NCBI RefSeq assembly: GCF_900104795.1
Contig: NZ_FNTG01000001.1
Coordinates: forward strand, 2,356,001-2,420,000
Length of the DNA stretch: 64,000 nt
From: Burkholderia sp. WP9
GTDB taxonomy: Bacteria; Pseudomonadota; Gammaproteobacteria; Burkholderiales; Burkholderiaceae
Reading direction: 5' to 3'
A model generated the notes under the pieces. It saw only the letters and a program-made list of their open reading frames with translations. It made no database searches and was not told the DNA's origin. The translations under genes and the position numbers were made by a program. Positions within the stretch are counted from its first letter, which is position 1. Every line of letters begins with the position of its first letter. Shown piece after piece: positions 50,506 through 59,544 of this stretch.

Positions 50506-50697
50506 GTGAGCGAAGTAATTGAAGTGACTGAATATAAGAGCTGGGTCTGCCTCATTTGCGGCTGGATCTACAACGAGGAAGAAGGCTTGCCCGAAGAAGG
50601 TATTGCGCCGGGCACGCGCTTCGCCGCGATTCCCGAAGACTGGCGCTGCCCGCTGTGCGACGTGGGCAAGGCCGAGTTCGCGGTGGTGGAGTTCTGA
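50506..50697 (+). CDS. rubA: Rubredoxin
   Basis: 63-residue one-iron electron carrier. Two Cys pairs, CLICG and CPLCD, hold the iron, and the YNEEEGLPEEGIAPGTRF loop is typical. The start is GTG 50506. Partners in other bacteria are alkane hydroxylases or oxidative-stress reductases, none of which is adjacent here; in betaproteobacteria it often stands alone near hem or chemotaxis genes. A strong hairpin terminator follows. Confidence 0.96.
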   Translation: MSEVIEVTEYKSWVCLICGWIYNEEEGLPEEGIAPGTRFAAIPEDWRCPLCDVGKAEFAVVEF

Positions 50698-50762
50698 AGC
50701 GGGTTGACCGGATTGTTCGCTCGCGGCGGTAGTCCGCTGCGCAAGGAAGTCGGCGGTTCGCG

Positions 50763-50800
50763 GCGGCCCAGCAGGTTAAACCTGCTGGGCCGCTTGCTTT
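50763..50800 (+). terminator. Intrinsic terminator after rubredoxin
   Basis: Perfect 13-bp stem (50763-50775 with 50781-50793), TTAAA loop, then TTGCTTT. Confidence 0.88.
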
Positions 50801-50851
50801 AGGGGACGGCGCCGTAGCGCGGTTGCTGCTCTCCTCGCGCCCGGACGGGTT

Positions 50852-50860
50852 TGATATACT
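50852..50860 (+). promoter_or_regulatory. Candidate extended -10 promoter of tRNA-Arg
   Basis: TGATATACT, an extended -10, followed by the GC-rich CTGCGCTCGC discriminator typical of stable-RNA promoters. No good -35. It would give a leader of about 80 nt. Confidence 0.5.
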
Positions 50861-50947
50861 CTGCGCTCGCTGGCGAACCTGAACTCGTCCGATCCTCGCG
50901 GACCTTGTCCGGCAGCAGGATTGCGGTGATCATTCCGGTTTGGTCCT

Positions 50948-51022
50948 CTCCCTGTAGTTCAATGGATAGAACAAGTGCCTCCTAAGCGCTAGATACAGGT
51001 TCGATTCCTGTCAGGGGGACCA
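50948..51022 (+). tRNA. tRNA-Arg (anticodon CCT)
   Basis: 75-nt cloverleaf. The acceptor CTCCCTG pairs with CAGGGGG (one G-U), the D-stem is GTTC/GAAC, the anticodon stem AGTGC/GCGCT has loop CTCCTAA, and the T-arm is ACAGG-TTCGATT-CCTGT. Discriminator A and CCA are encoded. It decodes AGG, a rare codon in such GC-rich genomes. Confidence 0.95.
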
Positions 51023-51298
51023 AGAACTCGGCGGCAATTCGGCCGAAACCCTTGCCCAGCAAGCCTCACAAGGCATCATTGGTATCCGTGGCGCACCCAG
51101 AAACGTACCAACGGGTGTCCCTACCATGACCGCCTTTCGTCTCAATAGCGTCATGACCGTCTCTATCCGTATCGCTGGCCAAGACCGGGTACGGCAACAA
51201 CACCGCTTTGCCAATAAAACGCAAGCGCGCTAAATATTCGCGTCGATACAACACGCATTGATTGTAGGGAATAACCCGTAGTAGGATTCGCGACTCAA

Positions 51299-51319
51299 TT
51301 AATAATGATTCGCATTTCG
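51299..51319. promoter_or_regulatory. Fur-box-like site upstream of TonB receptor
   Basis: TTAATAATGATTCGCATTTCG resembles the Fur consensus around AATGAT...CATT and ends 14 bp before the receptor start codon. Iron-dependent repression is the natural reading. The rest of the 311-bp gap after the tRNA (51023-51333) holds only short unconvincing frames. Confidence 0.55.
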
Positions 51320-51333
51320 ACAAGGGTTCTTCG

Positions 51334-53526
51334 ATGCGCTTCCGCCAGATCCATGCCGCACTTCTGATTGCCTTCTCCGCGGCGCCCACGCTCGCCTTCG
51401 CGCAAGCCGCCGCATCGGATGACGCGAGTCGCACCACCTCAAACGCACCGAAAACCGGCACCGGCAAATCCGCCACCATGCCCGCGAGTACGGGCAGTAC
51501 GCAAAACCCGGCTGACCCGGCCGAATTGCCCGTCGTGAAGATCACCGCGAGCGGCGTGTCCGGGACCGCGTTCGACATGCCCGCCTCCGCCCAGGTGACG
51601 AAATCGTCAGTGCCCTTGAACGAAACGCCGCAATCGATCAGCGTCGTCACGCGCGACCTGTTGGACGCGCAACAGGCCCAGACGCTCAACGACGCGTTGC
51701 ACGACGTGCCAGGCGTCATCTCGGGCACATATGGCCGACGCGGCTGGGACGACTTCATCATTCGCGGCCAGACGGCGTCGGATTCGGTGTATCTCGACGG
51801 CCTGCGCACCGCCATCAACAACCGCTTCGCTGAAGAGATCTTCGGCCTGCAGCAGATTGAAGTGCTCAAGGGTCCGGCCACGCTGCTCTCCGGGCTCGTG
51901 CTGCCTGGCGGCATGGTCAACATGGTCAGCAAGCGCCCGGAAACCTATACCTTCGCCGACGTCGATGTCACCGCGGGCAGCCACGGTTACTACCAGGGTA
52001 GCGTCGACATGGGTACGCCGCTCTCGGAAAACGGCAAGGCCGCGTTCCGCATCAACGCGCTTGCGATGAACTCGAACGACGCCACCGACTACGTCTGGTC
52101 GCGCAATCGCTATATCGCGCCGTCGCTATCACTCGATCTCGGCCCGCGCACGGAATTCACGATCCTGACGAGCTACCAGGAACGCAATTACATCCGCCAG
52201 CAAGGCCTGCCGTGGTCCGGCTCGGTGCTCGCGAACAAGAACGGCAGCCTCGCGCGCAGCACCTTTACCGGCGAGCCCGATCAGCAGCCGTACTCGGGTC
52301 ACGAGGCGCGCGTCGGCTACGCCTTCGCGCATCATTTCGATTCGGGCTGGACGGTGAATCAGAACTTCCGTTGGCAACAGTTCTCACTCGGCGGCCAGCT
52401 GGTCGCCAACGGCAAGGTCGCCTCGAACGGCTACACGCTGAACCGCACGGCCACTGATTCTCAATGGTCCGGCGACACGATCTCGCTCGACAACAACGCG
52501 CAGAAGACCTTCGACACCGCGCTCGGCCGCCACGAACTCACCTTCGGCATGGACTACATGCGCGGCCGGGAGGATGCCGCCTCGACCACCTGCACGGTCG
52601 GCTCGATCGACATGTACGACCCGGTCTACACGGGCTCGATCACCTGCCCGTCCAAGCCGAAAACGCATACATACACGACGATCCGCGATCTCGGCTTCTA
52701 TGCGCGCGACCAGATCGCGCTCGGCCAGCGCTGGCGTGTGCTCGCAGGCGTGCGCTACGACAGCGCGTCGAGCGATGTGCTCAACGAACTCACCGACACG
52801 CGCAGCCGCAATCCTTCGAACGCCACGACCGGCTCGGTTGCCTTGATGTACGAACTGTATCCGGGAGTGCGACCGTACGTGAGCTACGCGACATCGTTCT
52901 ATCCGAACAGCGGCGCGGACGTGAACGGCAACGCGTTCGATCCGGAAACGGGCAAGCAGTGGGAAGCGGGAGTGAAGTTCGACATCGAGAAGGGCCGCAC
53001 GAGCGTGACGGTCGCGGCGTTCGATCTGCGCCGACGCAACGTGCTCGAAGACGATCCGAACAACGACGGCTACAGCATCGCTGTGGGCGAGGAGCATTCG
53101 CGCGGCTTCGAATTCAGTTTCAATACCGCGCCGACGAATCATCTGAGCGTGACGGGCGGCTACGCGTACACGTCGGCCGTGATTGCCGACGACGGCGGCC
53201 AGACACCTTCGACCGACGGCGAACGCATCAACAACGTGCCGCGCCACAGCTTCAATGTGTTCGCGCGCTACAAGCTGCCGGGTGAACTGTATCGCTGGGA
53301 AATCAACGGCGGCGTGCGCGGCCAGAGCAATCTCTACGCGTACGGCATGACGATTCCGGGCTTCGTGGTCAGCGATGTGGGCGTGGGCTACACGGCGCCG
53401 CGCTGGCGCGCCGCGCTGCGTGTGAGCAACGTCTTCAACAAGCACTACTACACGGGTGGCTTGAGCAACGCCGTGGCGCTTGGCGACGATCGCTCCGTGA
53501 TGCTCACACTGGGATACAGCTATTGA
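51334..53526 (+). CDS. TonB-dependent siderophore receptor
   Basis: 730-residue outer-membrane receptor of the FhuA/FhuE-like siderophore type. Signal peptide ends AFA/Q near residue 23. A 45-residue Thr/Ser-rich spacer follows, with a short PVVKITASG TonB-box-like region. The plug domain has PQSISVVTRDLLDAQ, IRGQTASDSVYLDGLR and LKGPATLLSG. The 22-strand barrel ends in the aromatic LTLGYSY. A Cys pair in one extracellular loop (CTVG...SITC) may form a disulfide. No siderophore synthesis or ABC import gene is adjacent, so it probably takes up a foreign siderophore. A Fur-like box lies upstream. Confidence 0.93.
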   Translation: MRFRQIHAALLIAFSAAPTLAFAQAAASDDASRTTSNAPKTGTGKSATMPASTGSTQNPADPAELPVVKITASGVSGTAFDMPASAQVTKSSVPLNETPQSISVVTRDLLDAQQAQTLNDALHDVPGVISGTYGRRGWDDFIIRGQTASDSVYLDGLRTAINNRFAEEIFGLQQIEVLKGPATLLSGLVLPGGMVNMVSKRPETYTFADVDVTAGSHGYYQGSVDMGTPLSENGKAAFRINALAMNSNDATDYVWSRNRYIAPSLSLDLGPRTEFTILTSYQERNYIRQQGLPWSGSVLANKNGSLARSTFTGEPDQQPYSGHEARVGYAFAHHFDSGWTVNQNFRWQQFSLGGQLVANGKVASNGYTLNRTATDSQWSGDTISLDNNAQKTFDTALGRHELTFGMDYMRGREDAASTTCTVGSIDMYDPVYTGSITCPSKPKTHTYTTIRDLGFYARDQIALGQRWRVLAGVRYDSASSDVLNELTDTRSRNPSNATTGSVALMYELYPGVRPYVSYATSFYPNSGADVNGNAFDPETGKQWEAGVKFDIEKGRTSVTVAAFDLRRRNVLEDDPNNDGYSIAVGEEHSRGFEFSFNTAPTNHLSVTGGYAYTSAVIADDGGQTPSTDGERINNVPRHSFNVFARYKLPGELYRWEINGGVRGQSNLYAYGMTIPGFVVSDVGVGYTAPRWRAALRVSNVFNKHYYTGGLSNAVALGDDRSVMLTLGYSY

Positions 53527-53701
53527 GTGTCGCGATGCGCCGAGGTCGATTACCCTACTGCGGCCGTCAGCTTGACAGAGGCCAAACGCGCGACGCCAGG
53601 CCAGAAGAATCAGCATAGTTTCGTGTTAGCATCGACTCACACCTACGCAACATGTCTTGGCCACATCGCCGATACCGAGCGCCGATACCGAGGGTAATCA
53701 C

Positions 53702-54445
53702 ATGCCCATCAATTACCTTCGCGGTTTGACCAAGCCAGAGCGCAACGACGAGACCAATCGCCGGCTTGGGCGTTCGCTCGCGTTTGTCGCCGGGGCGGCC
53801 AATGCCGGCGGATTCCTTGCTGTGGGTCAGTACACGTCACACATGTCCGGCATCGTGTCGTCGCTTGCCGATAACTTCGCGCTTGGCGACATCGACGTGG
53901 TGGTGGCTGGATTCAGTTCCTTAATGTCCTTCCTTGTCGGAGCGGCCACCTCGGCGATCCTGATCAATTGGGGGCACCGCAAGCACTTGCATAGCCAGTA
54001 TGCAATGCCATTGATGCTCGAGGCGTCACTGCTTCTACTCTTCGGTTTGCTCGGCTCGAATCTGGAGAAGCACCGTGTGCTATTCGTCCCGGCTACAGTC
54101 TGTCTTCTCTGCTACGTCATGGGGCTGCAGAACGCCATGATCACCAAAATTTCGAAGGCGGAGATTCGGACGACGCACGTCACCGGTTTGGTAACCGATA
54201 TTGGCATCGAGCTTGGCAAGCTGTTTTACTGGAATTTCGGTGGTGCGTCCGGTAACCCGGTCCGAGGCGATCGCCAGAAACTGGCACTTCTCGGATCCTT
54301 GTTGCTGTCGTTCCTCGGGGGCGGCGTTGCCGGCGCTGTAGGCTTCAGGCACTTGGGATTTGTGTCGACCATTCCTCTCGCGATCGTCCTTCTTACTCTT
54401 GCCGTTGTCCCAATCGTCGACGACATGCGCGCCTATCGGGCTTAG
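53702..54445 (+). CDS. DUF1275 (YoaK-like) membrane protein
   Basis: 247-residue inner-membrane protein with about six helices. DUF1275 signatures: FVAGAANAGGFLAVGQYTSH near the N-terminus, GLQNAMITKISKAEIRTTHV and TGLVTDIGIELGK in the middle. Function unknown in the family. ATG 53702 gives the normal start; the frame is open to 53657 without support. Codon use is slightly less GC-biased than in the flanking housekeeping genes. Confidence 0.9.
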   Translation: MPINYLRGLTKPERNDETNRRLGRSLAFVAGAANAGGFLAVGQYTSHMSGIVSSLADNFALGDIDVVVAGFSSLMSFLVGAATSAILINWGHRKHLHSQYAMPLMLEASLLLLFGLLGSNLEKHRVLFVPATVCLLCYVMGLQNAMITKISKAEIRTTHVTGLVTDIGIELGKLFYWNFGGASGNPVRGDRQKLALLGSLLLSFLGGGVAGAVGFRHLGFVSTIPLAIVLLTLAVVPIVDDMRAYRA

Positions 54446-54523
54446 ACAAGCGCCACGCGGCCATTCGATGCTCGCTTGCGAGGCTGCATCTAAAGTTTGT
54501 TCGGCGGCTGCCGAAAATCAGGC

Positions 54524-54733
54524 ATGGACAACGACGACCGCCTCCGCCCCGGCCACCCTCTCTATGAAGAGGCGATGGCCCTCGAATTGACCGTGCGCAC
54601 ACTGCGGCACGCGCAGGGCAAGAAGAACCCCGAGGACGTGCTTTATGCCTCACCGGAATGGGACGTGATCAGCGAAGAGTTTGTGCGCGATCTTTATCGA
54701 GCGATGGGCGGCAACCCTGCGGATTTGCACTGA
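54524..54733 (+). CDS. Hypothetical protein, 69 aa
   Basis: Short acidic soluble protein starting MDNDDRLRPGHPLYEEAMAL, with an ASPEWDVISEEFVRDLYRAM helix-rich end. ATG 54524 lacks a clear ribosome site. Balanced composition suggests a real gene, but I recognise no family. It lies between DUF1275 (same strand, 78 bp) and a convergent methyltransferase. Confidence 0.5.
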   Translation: MDNDDRLRPGHPLYEEAMALELTVRTLRHAQGKKNPEDVLYASPEWDVISEEFVRDLYRAMGGNPADLH

Positions 54734-54799
54734 CAACTGACAGCGGCCGGTCGAAGATGTCTCATGGCGAACGTACAGCAATCGCTTCGACGTGGCCCC

Positions 54800-55828
54800 T
54801 CAATACGAGACGTTTCGCCCGCCCGAGCCGAGCCCTCGAAGCTTTGTCACCGCGGCGCGCAACGGTGCGGTGATTCGCCAGGATGTGGACGACTCGAGCG
54901 CACTGATCGTCGACGTCCTCGATGCGATTTCTTCTTGCATCACTGCCAGCCTCGCGCGCAATTCCGTAACGGCTTTCTCGGCATCGGCCAGCCGCTGCGC
55001 CGTGGCGACCGCGTCAACGGTGTCAGCCGTGTTCGACGTATGCGTCGTCTCCACCGCGGCACTGTAGAACTCTTCGGTCGCCAGTTCCACGCGAGGCGGT
55101 TCTTTGCGAAGAACAATGATCATCTCTCCGCCGGTCTCGCCGCGCGCAGGCACAAAGTCGACCAGATTGAATTCCACGAAACCCATCATGAGGATAGGCT
55201 TCAAAACCTTGGACACGATCGTACCGCTTTCGAAAACATGGCTGTGAATGCCGACATGCGGAGGCGCCTTCAGCTTCTCCATGATGCGGTTCATATCCAG
55301 CTTATCCGCCACATGCATCGGCTTGTTGACGAATGCTTCGTCGTAGTAGATTTCACATTCGATTTGATGTTCGCGCGGAATGTCCTCGACGCCCGCCAGA
55401 TACTCGGCCACAAAATGGCTCAGCGCCGTATCCTGGCGGTACTTGTCGAAACTGAACTTCTTGTCCGGCAGCGCGAGAAACAGAACGCCGCCCGGCTGCA
55501 TCATGTCGCACAGATCGGACAGCCATTGAATCATGTTCGGCGCATGCTCCATCACATGATTCGCGATAATGTAGTCGAACTTATCGGCGATATAGTCGCA
55601 GTACCGATTCGAATGAACCACATAATCGATATCGGGTATGTCGACGATCATGTCAGGATGCGTACACTCCTGCACCAGTTGCTCTTTATCTTTCCAGTCC
55701 AGATACCGAACGTCTGCTTCAGACTTGAAGACGGTCGGCTGATCATACGGCCCAATCTCCAGGCCGACGCCCGACAGATCGATGTGTTTCAGAAGGTGCC
55801 CGCGGCGAAGCGTCGTAACCAGATTCAT
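54800..55828 (-). CDS. SAM methyltransferase with polysaccharide-type C-terminus
   Basis: 342-residue protein. The class I SAM-dependent methyltransferase domain reads GVGLEIGPYDQPTVF (motif I variant) and FDYIIANHVMEHAPN, then LFLALPDKKFSFDKYR. The C-terminal 80 residues are a coiled coil ending SSTSWRITAPLRA, a tail I know from O-antigen and capsule glycosyltransferases. This suggests methylation of a surface glycan. ATG 55828 has GAGG upstream; the frame to 55918 is rejected. It lies 208 bp downstream of an acyltransferase on the same strand. Confidence 0.86.
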   Translation of the reverse strand: MNLVTTLRRGHLLKHIDLSGVGLEIGPYDQPTVFKSEADVRYLDWKDKEQLVQECTHPDMIVDIPDIDYVVHSNRYCDYIADKFDYIIANHVMEHAPNMIQWLSDLCDMMQPGGVLFLALPDKKFSFDKYRQDTALSHFVAEYLAGVEDIPREHQIECEIYYDEAFVNKPMHVADKLDMNRIMEKLKAPPHVGIHSHVFESGTIVSKVLKPILMMGFVEFNLVDFVPARGETGGEMIIVLRKEPPRVELATEEFYSAAVETTHTSNTADTVDAVATAQRLADAEKAVTELRARLAVMQEEIASRTSTISALESSTSWRITAPLRAAVTKLRGLGSGGRNVSY

Positions 55829-55914
55829 GAACCACCTCTCTGCAATGGGCCGACCATCACGCAACTTACCATGCCTTGCCCGACCGGCGAATAAAACAAT
55901 CTCTATTGCCTTAC

Positions 55915-55955
55915 ACAAAAACTAAACAATTGAAGGGTAGTCGCCCGACTATCCG
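55915..55955 (-). terminator. Candidate terminator after the acyltransferase gene
   Basis: 8-bp stem with one G-T pair (55935-55942 with 55947-55954) and, on the minus strand, a T-rich tail ending in TTTTTG. Confidence 0.5.
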
Positions 55956-56036
55956 TAGCCGAATACGCGATAAACGCCGCCCATTTGGCGAGGCTCGTAC
56001 GCTCATGAGCGTGAAGCTCGCGTCCGTGCCATCGGC

Positions 56037-57110
56037 TCAAGCCATCGCCACGTTGCGCCTCCAAGGGAAACGCAATCGCATGGCCGGCTTTTCGATGACA
56101 AACCACGAGAAAAGGGTCAGTGCGATTGACACACCGAATGTGATCGTCACCATGGCGATTCTGGGATGAGAAAATCCACCGAAAAATGCGCCCATGGTTT
56201 CGTACCCGCCGTAGAGCATCGACTGCAGCACAACGTAATGCCAGAGGTAAAAGCCGTACGAAACACGACCGAACCCCGCTAGCGGCGCAATGCTGAGCGC
56301 CCTCACTAGAGCGGAGCGCTGTTGCGTGACGACCTTCGCGACGATGAATGCCGCGGCCAATGGCGTCAGGGGATATCCCACCGCTCGCAACGAAAACTCA
56401 ATGCCGGTTTCGCTGAGCAATACGAAAGACAGATACACAGCAGCAACCGGCCACAACTTCCCGGCCCTGACTGCCCATCGGCGAGGCATCACTGCCAGCA
56501 AAGCGCCGATCAGAAGCCCGTCGGAATGAGTATCAAAGCCGCAATAAATGCGGGCCATGGAAAGATCAAGCGAGATGAGATACGAGCGCCAAAAGATCAC
56601 CGCAACGGTCAGAAGGGCAAACGTGATCAAGGCGCGACGTGGCCAGAATTTCAACACAACCAGCAGAATCAGCGGCCAAACCAGGTAAAACTGCTCCTCC
56701 ACTGCCAATGTCCATGCATGTCCGGTGAGATGAGCGTCGTAGATCCCGAGCGCACGAACCCAATTCATCACGTAGAAGAAAGCCGGTAAGACTTCCCACC
56801 CAACCCTGAAGGCAACGGGAAATATCAGACAATAGAGTGTGACGCCGGCCAGCATCAGACACAAAGCGGGATAAAGGCGCCGGGCGCGCCGCCAATAAAA
56901 AGCCGGCAAATCGATCCGCCCGGTGCGCGAATGCTCCGTTACGAGCAAGCTTGTGATGAGGTAGCCGCTCAAAACGAAAAATACATCGACGCCGACATAT
57001 CCGCCTCCCACCACACCCGCAAGGCCAGTATGCGCAAGAAAGACCGCTATGACGGACAGTGCGCGCAGGCCGTCGAGCCCGGCAATCCGAAGATGCTGCG
57101 GTTGATCCAT
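56037..57110 (-). CDS. Acyltransferase family 3 (OafA-like)
   Basis: 357-residue inner-membrane acyltransferase with about ten helices. Family-3 marks: RIAGLDGLRALSVIAVFLAH with the conserved Arg and His, GVDVFFVLSGYLIT, FYWRRARRLYPALC and AWTLAVEEQFYLVWP. These enzymes O-acetylate surface polysaccharides or antibiotics. It lacks the C-terminal SGNH domain seen in some members. With the neighbouring methyltransferase it looks like a small glycan-decoration set with lower GC than its surroundings. Confidence 0.92.
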   Translation of the reverse strand: MDQPQHLRIAGLDGLRALSVIAVFLAHTGLAGVVGGGYVGVDVFFVLSGYLITSLLVTEHSRTGRIDLPAFYWRRARRLYPALCLMLAGVTLYCLIFPVAFRVGWEVLPAFFYVMNWVRALGIYDAHLTGHAWTLAVEEQFYLVWPLILLVVLKFWPRRALITFALLTVAVIFWRSYLISLDLSMARIYCGFDTHSDGLLIGALLAVMPRRWAVRAGKLWPVAAVYLSFVLLSETGIEFSLRAVGYPLTPLAAAFIVAKVVTQQRSALVRALSIAPLAGFGRVSYGFYLWHYVVLQSMLYGGYETMGAFFGGFSHPRIAMVTITFGVSIALTLFSWFVIEKPAMRLRFPWRRNVAMA

Positions 57111-57353
57111 GACCTATTCCGGAGTGTGCGGCGACTATCCCGCTACGCGGATAGCGACAATCAATGATTTCTTGAGATATTTGGTAAGGCTGACGCTATA
57201 ACGATTCAGCCAGTCAGCGAGTACCTTCAAGACGAGAAAACGAGCTGCGATCTGCGCAAATCACGCTCAGACTTAGTCCTGCCCGCGGCGTTGTTGCGAT
57301 GCGTCCCCTACCCTAGACCCGGTTCCTTTCCGACCACCATCAAAGAGAACTGC

Positions 57354-57650
57354 ATGTCCAACCGAACACTGTGTAGCATCCCGCATGCCTGCGCCCCCGC
57401 CTCGCTCATCGCTCGCCGCACGGCGTTGCTGTTGATCGACTTCCAGAACGAATATTTCACGGGCTCGCTGCCGATAGCCGGCAAGTCGAAATTCACGCCG
57501 ACATACCAGACACCTTTGGGTCGGTGATGAGTACGGCCGACGTACTCCTATTGACCACCGAAAAAGCGACACATAATTCGGCAAGGGAATTTTATATTTG
57601 GCATCCTAATGATCCCTGCTCAACCATAACACTTGGCGCTTTACCCTGAC
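57354..57650 (+). pseudogene. Decayed isochorismatase-family cysteine hydrolase
   Basis: The frame from ATG 57354 reads RRTALLLIDFQNEYFTGSLP, the N-terminal strand of isochorismatase-like hydrolases with its catalytic Asp, then ends at 57527. In the next frame, 57490-57570 reads ADIPDTFGSVMSTADVL, which resembles the C-terminal end of the same family. The middle (roughly 130 residues, with the catalytic Lys and Cys) is gone. The simplest reading is an internal deletion plus frameshift. It cannot be functional. Confidence 0.7.
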
Positions 57651-57802
57651 AGAGCAGCCGGGCAACTCGCCCAGCGCGAGTTGCTGCCCACTACCGCCGG
57701 TCTCGAAGCAGACCAATGGGTACTGAGACCTAACGCAACTCGCGCGGTGACTTCATTAAACCACGGCCGGACGCCACCCCCCCGCCCGGCCTCACGACTC
57801 GC

Positions 57803-58510
57803 CTACGCGGGCCGCTTCGGAATCTCCAGACCCCTCGCGACAGCCGGTCGCGCGACGAATGCCGCCAGCACGCGTGTCACGTTCGGGAAATCCTGAATGC
57901 CGACGAGCTCACCCGCCTCATAGAAGCCAATCAGATTGCGCACCCACGGAAAGGTGGCGATATCGGCGATCGAGTACATATCGCCGAGAATCCAGTCGCG
58001 TCCTTCGAGTTGCCGATCCAGCACGCCGAGCAGCCTTTTCGCTTCGCCGATGTAACGATCGCGCGGACGCTTGTCTTCATACTCCTTGCCGGCGAACTTG
58101 TGGAAGAAACCCACCTGCCCGAACATCGGCCCGATTCCGCCCATCTGGAACATCACCCACTGAAGCGCTTCATAGCGGCCGGCGGCGTCCTGCGGAATAA
58201 ACTTGCCGCTCTTGTCCGCGAGATAGATCAGGATCGCGCCGGATTCGAACAGCGGCAGCGGTTTGCCGTCCGGCCCATTCGGATCGATGATCGCGGGGAT
58301 CTTGTTGTTCGGATTGAGCGACAGAAACTCCGGCGTCATCTGATCATTCGTATCGAAGCGCACGAGATGCGGTTCATACGGCAAACCCGTCTCTTCGAGC
58401 ATGATCGACACCTTCACGCCATTGGGCGTAGGCAGCGAGTAGAGCTGAATCCGGTCCGGATGCTCAGCAAGCCATTTATTCGTGATCGGAAAAGCAGATA
58501 GATCGGTCAT
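57803..58510 (-). CDS. Glutathione S-transferase, YghU/YfcG-like
   Basis: 235-residue cytosolic GST of the nu-like class. The thioredoxin-fold N-terminus has LYSLPTPNGVKVSIMLEE, where Thr/Asn replace the catalytic Tyr/Ser of other classes, plus NPNNKIPAI and LFESGAILIYLADK for glutathione binding. The all-helical C-domain has YSIADIATFPW. Such enzymes reduce disulfides or peroxides. ATG 58510 gives the usual N-terminus; the frame extends to 58606 without conservation. Monocistronic. Confidence 0.93.
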   Translation of the reverse strand: MTDLSAFPITNKWLAEHPDRIQLYSLPTPNGVKVSIMLEETGLPYEPHLVRFDTNDQMTPEFLSLNPNNKIPAIIDPNGPDGKPLPLFESGAILIYLADKSGKFIPQDAAGRYEALQWVMFQMGGIGPMFGQVGFFHKFAGKEYEDKRPRDRYIGEAKRLLGVLDRQLEGRDWILGDMYSIADIATFPWVRNLIGFYEAGELVGIQDFPNVTRVLAAFVARPAVARGLEIPKRPA

Positions 58511-58744
58511 GTGACGATGTAACCCTTGTGCGAATGTTGCGGCCTGATAGGGGCATGAGGCATCGGGCTTCGGCGCCGGCTGGAGGACCGGCGCCCAAAA
58601 TACCAACGCGGGATCGTCAAATATAAACCGACTTGGTACAACGCGTCGGCGCGCTGCTCAGAGGCCACGCCGGCACGGCGCGCACGTGCGTCGACGTATT
58701 GCGAGCACCGCACCGCTAACGCAGCAACGCTCGCGAGGCGCGAC

Positions 58745-58966
58745 TCACCACAAATCCTTCGTCGCCGCGCCGGCGCGCAAGTTATAACCTTCACGCCACA
58801 GAGTCGCGCCGATCGTCAGGAGCAGCGTCTTCTGCTCTGCGTCGAGCAACTCCCACGCCACCGCCAGCCAACTCGCAAAACTCGCGCAAGTCTGCTCCAG
58901 ATCGACGGGCGTCTTGCCCTCCAGGTATTGCCGTTCGAACATCGAAAGAATTTTCTCGGGTGTCAT
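58745..58966 (-). CDS. Hypothetical protein, 73 aa
   Basis: Small helical protein starting MTPEKILSMFERQYLEGKTP, with SWLAVAWELLDAEQKTLLL in the middle. ATG 58966 has GGAG about nine bases upstream; the longer frame to 59161 is mostly noise. I recognise no family. Not membrane-bound. It lies between the GST and CsbD genes on the same strand, each apparently with its own signals. Confidence 0.6.
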   Translation of the reverse strand: MTPEKILSMFERQYLEGKTPVDLEQTCASFASWLAVAWELLDAEQKTLLLTIGATLWREGYNLRAGAATKDLW

Positions 58967-59130
58967 GGGCGCCGTCTCCGTGTTGGATGCGCCAAGTCTA
59001 AAGGCGACGCTCCGCGTGCGGAATGCTCCGCGTGCCGACCCCGGGTTACTCCCAGGCGAAAATCGCCATCGGCACGATAGCCCACTGTCCAAGACAAGAC
59101 GTTCACGGTCAAAGGCACCGCTCAGAAACG

Positions 59131-59155
59131 GAAAAAGGCGCCGAGGCGCCTTTTC
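59131..59155 (-). terminator. Intrinsic terminator after CsbD gene
   Basis: Stem AAAAGGCGCC/GGCGCCTTTT (59133-59142 with 59145-59154); read on the minus strand it ends in TTTTTC, 23 bp past the CsbD stop. Confidence 0.85.
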
Positions 59156-59176
59156 CGTCAATCTGGTCGCAGCCGA

Positions 59177-59368
59177 TTACGGCGCGTTGCGCTTCGCATT
59201 GTCCTTGGCGTCTTCTTTAGCGTCGCCATAGGCCTTCTGCACCTTGCCAGCGCCTTGTTGCAGGTCGCCCTTCAATTCCTTGCCCGGATTGTCCGTGGCC
59301 TTGCCGATTGCTTCATTGACCTTGCCCTTGACCTGCTCGGCCACACCCTTCACCTGGTCCTTGTTCAT
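59177..59368 (-). CDS. CsbD-family stress protein
   Basis: 63-residue, highly charged, helical protein starting MNKDQVKGVAEQVKGKVNEA, the CsbD/YjbJ pattern with repeated KG-x-V/L units. Members are abundant in stationary phase or under stress but have no known biochemical role. ATG 59368 is preceded by GGAG. Terminator directly after it, so monocistronic. Confidence 0.93.
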   Translation of the reverse strand: MNKDQVKGVAEQVKGKVNEAIGKATDNPGKELKGDLQQGAGKVQKAYGDAKEDAKDNAKRNAP

Positions 59369-59544
59369 GTTCGGCTCCACTATTTGGAATGCCGGCGCGA
59401 GATTACGCCAGTACCCGTATTCAGCAACGGGTGTGCCCGAGGCATCACGGCAGCGATCTGCCCCAAGGAGCACCGTAAAAAAATATTTTAAAAAAACCCT
59501 AAAGTCCCGGCACAGTCTGCCGTAAAGGGTGCCATGGAGGAGCC

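Noticed and set aside
50948..51022. tRNA-Arg as a proven phage or island attachment site
   Set aside because: No integrase and no repeat of the tRNA 3' end were seen in the window, so only an inference is offered.
57662..57684. Inverted repeat GCAACTCG/CGAGTTGC as a terminator
   Set aside because: No T-run in either direction and no gene that clearly ends there.
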